Shown here piece after piece: positions 1 through 4,844 of a DNA stretch of 7,109 bases. The DNA is from Methanoregula sp. UBA276 (GTDB taxonomy: Archaea; Halobacteriota; Methanomicrobia; Methanomicrobiales; Methanospirillaceae): assembly GCA_002508495.1 (NCBI GenBank), contig DANA01000035.1, positions 1-7,109 on the forward strand. Direction: 5' to 3'. Position numbers and translations under genes: made by a program. Every line of letters begins with the position of its first letter. The stretch's first letter is position 1. The notes under the pieces are model-generated. The model did no database searches and was not told the DNA's origin. It saw nothing but the letters and a program-made list of their open reading frames with translations.

Positions 1-1989
1 TTACCGGATCTTCGAGCCGGGCTCAACGGGTTTTAACGGCACGAGAAGTGACGCGGAATCACCGGCTGCTAGGATCATGCCGTTGCTTTCGACCCCGAAG
101 ATCTTTGCCGGGGCAAGGTTTGTAACAACCACAACATCCGTTCCTACCAGCTCTTCCGGCCGGTAGAACTGCTGCATGCCGGCAACGATCTGCCGCGTCT
201 CGCTCCCGATGTCCACCATCAGTTTCAGCAGTTTATTCGATTTTGGTACAGGTTCCGCGGAAAGGACTTTTCCGGTCCGGATGTCGAGTTTCTGGAATTC
301 TTCGAAGGTAACCACGGGGATCTTCTCCGTTTTTTTGTTTGCTTCTGCAACGCGTTTCTGGAGCAGGGCATCGAGTTCTTTGACCTTGTCATCGTCCATC
401 TTGGAAAAGAGCGGGACGGGGGGCGCAAGCGTCGCCTCCATGACCATGGTGGTGGCTTCGCTGATCGCATGGTCCGCGATCCGGTCTGAATACCCGAGCT
501 GCACCCAGCATTGCTGGGCAGCTTCCGGCATCACCGGCTCCAAAAGCAGCGCAACGGCCTTTGCGAGCTGGACGCAGTTCTTTATGACATGGGCAGCTGC
601 CTCGCGATCGGTCTTGACCAGTTTCCACGGGGCATTGGTCTGGATGTAGGTGTTGCCAAACGCTGCAAGGGCCATGATGGCGTCAACCGCTCCCTTGAAC
701 TCGTAGTCCCGCATCAGCGCGTCAACGGTGGCGAGGCTCTTTTCGATCTCTGCCATGATCGAGGCATCAACTGAACCCGGCGGGATTCCCCCAAACTCCT
801 TCTGGGCAAAGTAGAGCGTGCGGTACACGAAGTTGCCAAAGATGTTGACCACCTCGTTGTTGATCCGCTCGGCAAAGAGGGACCAGGAGAAGTTCAGCTC
901 CTTGGTGTGGCTCGTGTAGGCGAGCAGGTAATACCGGAGGTAGTCGGCCGGAAGACCCCGGTCCAGGTAATCGTCGTTGGTCCAGACAACGTAGCCCCGG
1001 GACTTCGAGAACTTGTGATCGTCCACCTTGAGCATGCCGCTGGCAACAACCGCGTGCGGGACCCCGTACCCCGCGCCTTTCAGGAGTGCCGGCCAGAAGA
1101 TGGTGTGGTGGTAGATGATGTCGCCGCCGATGAAATGAGTGACCCGGTTCTCGCCGCACCAGTACCGCTTCCAGTCCTTCCCATGGGCTTTTGCCCACTC
1201 CTCGGTAAAGGAGATATACCCGATGGGGGCATCAACCCAGACATAGACCACAAGGTCGTCACGGCCCGGGAACTTCACGCCCCATTCGAGCGTGCGGGTG
1301 ATGCACCAGTCATGGAGCTCGTCCCGGATCCAGCCAATCGCGTAGTTCCTGGCATTGCTCGTCCCCCGGACGGTATCGAGATACGGGAGGAGGAAGTCTT
1401 TGAATGCAGAGAGCCGGAAGAAATAGTGCTCCTGGTCGCGGAACTCTGCTTTCGTGCTACAAACCTTGCAGACCGGGTCCTTGATCTCGCCCGGCTCAAG
1501 GTGCTTGCCACAACCCTGGTCGCACTCGTCCCCCCGGGCCGGTTTGCCACAGTGGGGGCAGACCCCTTCCACGTACCGGTCAGGAAGGAATCGTTTGCAC
1601 TTCGTGCAGTATGCCTGGTGGACGATCTGCCGGTAGATGTACCCATTCTTTTCGAGTTCTTTAACAATGGACTGCGCCCGGTGGTGATTGGTCGGGTCAT
1701 CGGTCATACCAAACCGGTCAAAGATCACCCCCATGCGTTTGAAGGTCTCGTCGAAATGTTTATGGTACTGTTCCGAGAGCGCACGGGGAGTGGTGCCGGC
1801 CTCCTCGGCCGAGACCACGATTGGTGTCCCGTGGTTGTCCGACCCGCAGACGAAGAGAACCTCCTCGCCTGCCCGCCGCATGTAGCGGACATACGCATCG
1901 GCAGGCACGTATGTTCGCAGGTGTCCGAGATGGCAGGGGCCGTTTGTGTACGGCAGCCCGCAGGTGACGAGCAGCGGTGGCGGATTCAT
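1..1989 (-). CDS. metG: Methionyl-tRNA synthetase, archaeal type with fused C-terminal tRNA-binding domain
   Basis: This class I aminoacyl-tRNA synthetase charges tRNA-Met with methionine, using ATP, in the cytoplasm. The protein has 662 residues, close to the usual length of the long MetRS form (E. coli about 677). The HIGH motif is seen as HLGH at residues 20-23 and the KMSKS loop as KFSKS at 326-330. The connective insert has two cysteine clusters typical of zinc knuckles: C128/C131/C144/C147 and C156/C160/C174/C177. The anticodon-binding helical domain lies at roughly 370-520. A charged, probably helical linker (about 530-557) leads to a Trbp111/EMAP-II-like OB-fold at about 560-662, which in this family helps dimerisation and tRNA binding. 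The ATG at 1989 is preceded by no Shine-Dalgarno sequence but by a TATA-like box about 29 bases away, so the mRNA is probably leaderless. The stop TAA occupies bases 1-3. All expected motifs are present and identification is secure. Confidence 0.98.
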   Translation of the reverse strand: MNPPPLLVTCGLPYTNGPCHLGHLRTYVPADAYVRYMRRAGEEVLFVCGSDNHGTPIVVSAEEAGTTPRALSEQYHKHFDETFKRMGVIFDRFGMTDDPTNHHRAQSIVKELEKNGYIYRQIVHQAYCTKCKRFLPDRYVEGVCPHCGKPARGDECDQGCGKHLEPGEIKDPVCKVCSTKAEFRDQEHYFFRLSAFKDFLLPYLDTVRGTSNARNYAIGWIRDELHDWCITRTLEWGVKFPGRDDLVVYVWVDAPIGYISFTEEWAKAHGKDWKRYWCGENRVTHFIGGDIIYHHTIFWPALLKGAGYGVPHAVVASGMLKVDDHKFSKSRGYVVWTNDDYLDRGLPADYLRYYLLAYTSHTKELNFSWSLFAERINNEVVNIFGNFVYRTLYFAQKEFGGIPPGSVDASIMAEIEKSLATVDALMRDYEFKGAVDAIMALAAFGNTYIQTNAPWKLVKTDREAAAHVIKNCVQLAKAVALLLEPVMPEAAQQCWVQLGYSDRIADHAISEATTMVMEATLAPPVPLFSKMDDDKVKELDALLQKRVAEANKKTEKIPVVTFEEFQKLDIRTGKVLSAEPVPKSNKLLKLMVDIGSETRQIVAGMQQFYRPEELVGTDVVVVTNLAPAKIFGVESNGMILAAGDSASLLVPLKPVEPGSKIR

Positions 1990-1996
1990 CAGTACG

Positions 1997-2004
1997 TTTT
2001 AGAT
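1997..2004 (+). promoter_or_regulatory. Weak TATA-like box of the divergent hypothetical gene
   Basis: TTTTAGAT is centred about 28 bases before the ATG at 2029, the spacing expected for a leaderless archaeal transcript. A second candidate, TTTATG at 2006-2011, is closer and would place transcription start inside the gene. The box is not a strong match, but the 39-base gap leaves few alternatives. It overlaps the space used by the metG promoter on the other strand. Confidence 0.3.
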
Positions 2005-2013
2005 GTTTATGCG

Positions 2014-2022
2014 TAATAATAT
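2014..2022 (-). promoter_or_regulatory. Putative TATA box of metG
   Basis: Read on the minus strand this is ATATTATTA, a good archaeal box A. Its centre is about 29 bases from the metG ATG. Since archaeal transcription usually begins about 25 bases after the TATA centre, the start site would fall on or within a few bases of the ATG. This fits the missing ribosome-binding site and suggests a leaderless metG transcript. The assignment is inferred from position and composition only. Confidence 0.5.
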
Positions 2023-2028
2023 CTGCAG

Positions 2029-2820
2029 ATGGCAAAACGGTTCAGGCTGAACACACGGGGATTTGGCGGAGAACCGGCCGTCCCGGACGTTAAGACGCTA
2101 GCTGCATGGGTTGGCCGGCACAAGGGCAGGACGGCAGACCTCCTCACGTACCGCCTTGACCAGTCCCTTGCCCCGCAGATCGATGCAGGGATAATGAAAC
2201 CCTGTTCAGGGGGGATGTTCTATGCAGAACGCATCCTCGCATCGCTCGCCGGGGTTGCAAACGGCCGTGCAACCGGGGAAATTCATGCGGAGACCTGCGC
2301 AATGATCGAGGATGCTGCCGGGATCGTGGTGCAGAAGAAAGGAGCATGGTGTGCGGTGCCCGCCCCCCACGCGCTGGAGATTCAGGATGACTATTACGAT
2401 GACGAGATGGAGTGGAATGCCGCCATTTGCGGGGCATACCGCACGGTATTCCGGGACATGCGGGACACCGGGGTTGACGGGCACATTATCATCTGCGACC
2501 GGATCGTGGAAGCTGAACTTGTCGGGCTCAACCATGTCAAGGTCTTCTTCTTCGAACCAGAACCGGACACGGAGAGTCTCGCCCGCCTCCTGGAGCGCCA
2601 GCGCCAGGTTGCAGTCCCAAAAGATTCCCTCAGGACACTCCTCGACCTTACCGATGAATATACGGTCCAGAAACTCTTCATCATCGACCCGGATCCGCAG
2701 GCAATCGCCCTTGCCCGGACCAATCTCGACCCGGACCAGATCGTTGCCGGGGGGTACTGCACGGATGGTTCCGAAGACTACTGGAAGAAGATTGTTGCCG
2801 CTGCAGAAATCACGCTCTGA
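2029..2820 (+). CDS. Conserved-looking hypothetical protein, 263 residues, function unknown
   Basis: I do not recognise a named family. The protein looks soluble: there is no signal peptide and no membrane segment. The N-terminus is basic (MAKRFRLNTRGFGG), and the middle is rich in acidic and aromatic residues (about 119-130, DDYYDDEMEW). Hydrophobic strand-like stretches appear at about 152-157 (HIIICD), 169-175 (VKVFFFE) and 215-220 (KLFIID), consistent with an alpha/beta fold. Cysteines at 59, 90, 108, 134, 156 and 244 are scattered rather than arranged as CxxC, so no metal site is evident. The start ATG lies 39 bases from the divergent metG start and has no Shine-Dalgarno, so leaderless expression is likely. 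Codon use and base composition resemble the flanking genes, which argues for a real and resident gene. The opposite-strand and other-frame readings here are much less protein-like. Function cannot be given from sequence alone. Confidence 0.85.
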   Translation: MAKRFRLNTRGFGGEPAVPDVKTLAAWVGRHKGRTADLLTYRLDQSLAPQIDAGIMKPCSGGMFYAERILASLAGVANGRATGEIHAETCAMIEDAAGIVVQKKGAWCAVPAPHALEIQDDYYDDEMEWNAAICGAYRTVFRDMRDTGVDGHIIICDRIVEAELVGLNHVKVFFFEPEPDTESLARLLERQRQVAVPKDSLRTLLDLTDEYTVQKLFIIDPDPQAIALARTNLDPDQIVAGGYCTDGSEDYWKKIVAAAEITL

Positions 2821-2906
2821 ACAGAATACGTTCGTGTGATGGGAAAATGAAGAACGAATCCATCTGCTGAACGGATCTGCTCTGCTCCACCTGCTGAAGC
2901 GAAAGG

Positions 2907-2913
2907 AAAAAAA
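2907..2913 (-). terminator. T-run terminator of the secreted-protein gene
   Basis: On the minus strand a run of seven T follows the TAA stop of the upstream gene after only a few bases (TAACCGG then TTTTTTT). Archaeal RNA polymerase stops at such U-tracts, often without a hairpin. The rest of the 97-base convergent gap (2821-2917) has no matching T-run for the plus-strand gene. It holds only a weak five-base dyad (CGTTC at 2829-2833, GAACG at 2852-2856) and two copies of CTGCTGAA (2865-2872 and 2891-2898). Confidence 0.5.
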
Positions 2914-2917
2914 CCGG

Positions 2918-3418
2918 TTAATAGAATACCGGCCGGGATATCGGGGGCAGGGACAGGACGTTATCGAAGGTAGCAGAGAACCCGTCCGGGAATATGACCG
3001 TGGTTATCTCCGGGGAGAAGTCGGGGCTGACGATCGGGGCAAACCAGTAGTTGTTTATAACTGCCTGTGCCTTCTCGAAGGATACCGGAGGGGTTACAAT
3101 AGTATGCTTACCATTCCCTTCGTGGATTGTTGCAAAAGCCGGTACAATCACCGTTGCCGAGGAACTGGTTGCCCGGGTCACGGTAACCGGTCTATGGGAA
3201 TTGGACTCAAAGGCTGATTTGAGTTCGTCGGCCGGGTCCGCGATACGCAGGAAGACCGCAGTCTGTTCCACGAACGTGAGTTCGTACTGCATATCGATCT
3301 GCGCGTCGCCGTTCTCTTCCAGGGTGATTGTCAGCGACTTTGCCACAAATGCCTGTGCCGGCATCACTGCCAGGAGGCAGAGTGCACAGCACAGCAGGAC
3401 TAGAGACGTCTGCTTCAT
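2918..3418 (-). CDS. Small secreted hypothetical protein with Sec signal peptide
   Basis: The 166-residue product begins with a classical Sec signal: Lys2, a hydrophobic leucine/cysteine-rich core at about 5-19, and an AQA signal peptidase site, giving likely cleavage after Ala23. No lipobox fits and there is no C-terminal membrane anchor, so a mature soluble protein of about 143 residues outside the membrane is expected. The mature part alternates short hydrophobic and polar stretches (for example SLTITLEENGDAQIDMQYEL at 28-47) and is probably beta-rich. It has no cysteine and no recognisable catalytic motif. An in-frame TAA lies nine bases before the ATG, so this is the most upstream ATG possible. 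No Shine-Dalgarno is seen, and a strong TATA-like box is centred about 36 bases upstream. The DHH gene lies 86 bases upstream on the same strand, so some read-through is possible. Family and role are unknown. Confidence 0.8.
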   Translation of the reverse strand: MKQTSLVLLCCALCLLAVMPAQAFVAKSLTITLEENGDAQIDMQYELTFVEQTAVFLRIADPADELKSAFESNSHRPVTVTRATSSSATVIVPAFATIHEGNGKHTIVTPPVSFEKAQAVINNYWFAPIVSPDFSPEITTVIFPDGFSATFDNVLSLPPISRPVFY

Positions 3419-3447
3419 GAGTGATTAGATGACCGTTGGTGATCAAC

Positions 3448-3460
3448 TATTAAATATTAA
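3448..3460 (-). promoter_or_regulatory. Putative TATA box of the secreted-protein gene
   Basis: On the minus strand this reads TTAATATTTAATA, the most AT-rich stretch of the 86-base gap and a good archaeal box A. Transcription would start near 3428, giving a leader of about nine bases without a Shine-Dalgarno. It indicates that the gene has its own promoter rather than depending on the DHH gene upstream. Confidence 0.5.
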
Positions 3461-3504
3461 CTGGATGATGCTGGTTCAACCCAATCCGTCATCACAAGAA
3501 TATT

Positions 3505-4482
3505 TCACGGGTTTTTGGAGATTTTTTCGGCAACGTCTTCCAGTTCCGCAAAATGCCGGCTCTTCTTGAAAAGCCACCACGTGAACCGCTCGATGACCGT
3601 GAAGTTGAATGACCCGCCGGCAGCATTCGGGTGGCCCCCGCCACCGAACTCCCGGGCGATAAGATGGCTGATGGGCGGGACGGAGCGGATCGAGAACTTC
3701 CCGTCTTTTCCAATGATGACCTCGATCTCGGTCCCTTTCTGGTCGCGGATGAAGTGGGCAGTCTCGCTCGGGTAGCCGTACATCGGGGCAAAGGCAATAC
3801 GGTACCTGGTGCCGGTGAATGTGGCATGGGCAAGGCTCCGCTGCATCATCGCCGTCATCTCCGCTTTTATCTCCGCGTACTCCCGTTCGATAGCGTCATC
3901 CGTAAAGACCCCGCGTACCAGGCAGTCCCTCACATGATCGCGGTTCTTTTTGCGCTGGAGCACCTGGCCAAGAACGGCAGAACGGGGGTCGGCATGTTTC
4001 CAGAGATCGTAATCGCAGACCACCCGGGCAACCTCCGCGGCAACCGCGTTGTCGGGTGCAAGATCGCGGGCAACGATGCCGGTGCCACAGGTTCCGGTAT
4101 CGATCTGCAGGAGATCCGCCTCCATTCCTATCCGTGCCTTCTCCTCATCGCGCCAGCGGTGGTGGTCCCGCCATTCAACCCGCCATCCATTCTTCTTTGC
4201 CCGCTTGAGAGAGGATTCGGCATCGCGGTGATACCCGAGATCCGAGATGGAGAGGAGATCGCCGTTCCCATCACAGGCTGCAACGAGGGCAAGGAGGGCC
4301 GGAAATTTTCCCACGGAACTCCAGATGGTGAAGACCCCTTCAGTACCGTACCGCATCCGGTGGATGGCATCGGCGCCAACGGCATCCAGGTCATTGTGGG
4401 TCAGGTGGACAACCTTCGCGGTCCGGCTTTTTATCGCCCCACTCAGCCCGGTATCGCCATTGTTTGTGTTCGAGGGCGGCAT
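3505..4482 (-). CDS. DHH-family phosphoesterase, NrnB/COG2404-like
   Basis: DHH phosphoesterases are Mn-dependent hydrolases that cut phosphodiester or phosphoanhydride bonds in short RNA, pAp, cyclic dinucleotides or pyrophosphate. The motifs run in order: motif I HNDLD at residues 29-33, motif II Asp81 (ISDLGYH), motif III DHH at 106-108, and motif IV around Asp157/Asp159 (VCDYDLW). The C-terminal DHHA1 signature GGGGHPNAAGG is at 280-290. With 325 residues it is of normal length and all metal ligands appear intact. The order and spacing resemble the archaeal/Bacillus NrnB group, for which nanoRNase activity is known, so degradation of very short RNAs is the leading inference. Cyclic-dinucleotide or other phosphodiesterase activity cannot be excluded. 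Motif I continues with Ala34 where Gly is usual. The ATG has a TATA-like sequence about 28 bases upstream and no Shine-Dalgarno, suggesting a leaderless mRNA. The gene is divergent from tRNA-Phe. Confidence 0.92.
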   Translation of the reverse strand: MPPSNTNNGDTGLSGAIKSRTAKVVHLTHNDLDAVGADAIHRMRYGTEGVFTIWSSVGKFPALLALVAACDGNGDLLSISDLGYHRDAESSLKRAKKNGWRVEWRDHHRWRDEEKARIGMEADLLQIDTGTCGTGIVARDLAPDNAVAAEVARVVCDYDLWKHADPRSAVLGQVLQRKKNRDHVRDCLVRGVFTDDAIEREYAEIKAEMTAMMQRSLAHATFTGTRYRIAFAPMYGYPSETAHFIRDQKGTEIEVIIGKDGKFSIRSVPPISHLIAREFGGGGHPNAAGGSFNFTVIERFTWWLFKKSRHFAELEDVAEKISKNP

Positions 4483-4505
4483 TGGTTAATACTGTCACCG
4501 CGGGG

Positions 4506-4514
4506 TATAAAAAA
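4506..4514 (-). promoter_or_regulatory. Putative TATA box of the DHH gene
   Basis: The minus-strand sequence TTTTTTATA is centred about 28 bases before the ATG at 4482. The predicted start of transcription coincides with the start codon to within a few bases, so the transcript is probably leaderless, in line with the lack of a ribosome-binding site. Confidence 0.55.
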
Positions 4515-4530
4515 GGACGGGAAGACGGGT

Positions 4531-4548
4531 TGTTCCGGGGGGGGAACA
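4531..4548. repeat. Perfect 6-base inverted repeat around a G-run in the divergent spacer
   Basis: TGTTCC at 4531-4536 is matched by its reverse complement GGAACA at 4543-4548, separated by six G; together with the arm bases this makes an uninterrupted run of eight G (4537-4544). The dyad sits between the DHH TATA box (4506-4514) and the tRNA TATA box (4554-4560), ending six bases before the latter. It could be an operator or simply chance. No known regulator is identified from it. Confidence 0.4.
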
Positions 4549-4553
4549 GATCA

Positions 4554-4560
4554 TTTATTA
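4554..4560 (+). promoter_or_regulatory. Putative TATA box of the tRNA-Phe gene
   Basis: TTTATTA lies about 31 bases before the first base of the mature tRNA. Archaeal tRNA genes are transcribed from ordinary TATA/BRE promoters, and this spacing would give a start a few bases before the mature 5' end, with a short leader removed by RNase P. Confidence 0.5.
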
Positions 4561-4587
4561 GTTACCTGCAACAAATATTGTAGTCCT

Positions 4588-4661
4588 GCCCTAGTAGCTC
4601 AGCTTGGGAGAGCGCCAGACTGAAGATCTGGTTGTCGCCTGTTCAAATCAGGCCTGGGGCA
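4588..4661 (+). tRNA. tRNA-Phe (anticodon GAA)
   Basis: A complete cloverleaf can be folded. The acceptor stem is 4588-4594 (GCCCTAG) with 4654-4660 (CTGGGGC), seven pairs including one T-G wobble at 4592/4656. The D-stem is GCTC 4597-4600 with GAGC 4610-4613. The anticodon stem CCAGA 4615-4619 pairs with TCTGG 4627-4631. The anticodon loop is CTGAAGA with GAA at 4622-4624, which reads Phe codons TTT and TTC. The variable loop has five bases. The T-stem GCCTG 4637-4641 pairs with CAGGC 4649-4653 around TTCAAAT. The discriminator is A4661. The following bases are CTT, so CCA is not encoded and must be added by the CCA-adding enzyme. There is no intron. The gene stands alone, with no other tRNA nearby. 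Confidence 0.98.
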
Positions 4662-4662
4662 C

Positions 4663-4672
4663 TTTTCCTTTT
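4663..4672 (+). terminator. T-rich terminator after tRNA-Phe
   Basis: TTTTCCTTTT begins two bases after the mature tRNA end. Short T-tracts of this kind commonly end archaeal tRNA transcripts. The split T-run is not strong, and the antiporter gene follows on the same strand, so some read-through is possible. Confidence 0.4.
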
Positions 4673-4831
4673 ATGGTTACAACCAGTATTCCGGTTCTGT
4701 TTTTCCCGTCGGTCAAAACATTCATGGTGGATCGCATTCTATCCATTTTACCCCCATCTCCATGAACTGCAGCCCCGGTAGCCCGGACCGATCCCATAAT
4801 CGCCTTGAAGCGCTCTCACCTCGATCCTTGT

Positions 4832-4837
4832 GGAGGT
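4832..4837 (+). promoter_or_regulatory. Shine-Dalgarno of the antiporter gene, fixes start at 4845
   Basis: GGAGGT is a near-perfect match to the anti-Shine-Dalgarno at the 3' end of archaeal 16S rRNA. It lies seven bases before the ATG at 4845. The longer in-frame start, GTG at 4830, would overlap this site and has no site of its own, so ATG 4845 is preferred. This is the only clear Shine-Dalgarno before a protein gene in the window. A weak TATA-like CATAAT near 4795-4800 would give a leader of about 20 bases. Confidence 0.8.
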
Positions 4838-4844
4838 CTGCATA

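Noticed and set aside
907..2016. 369-codon open frame on the plus strand opposite metG
   Set aside because: It lies antisense to metG, whose motifs are complete. The translation is a typical high-GC shadow with no domain, and it runs across the divergent promoter.
2861..2900. Short direct repeats CTGCTGAA in the convergent gap
   Set aside because: Only two eight-base copies are present, with unequal flanks; too few and too short for CRISPR or any defined repeat family.
3631..4623. 330-codon open frame on the plus strand opposite the DHH gene
   Set aside because: It is antisense to a gene with intact DHH/DHHA1 motifs, crosses the spacer and runs into the tRNA-Phe gene, so it cannot be a normal protein gene.
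4588..4672. tRNA-Phe as an integration site for a mobile element
   Set aside because: No integrase, no repeated copy of the tRNA 3' end and no change in composition are seen on either side within the window.
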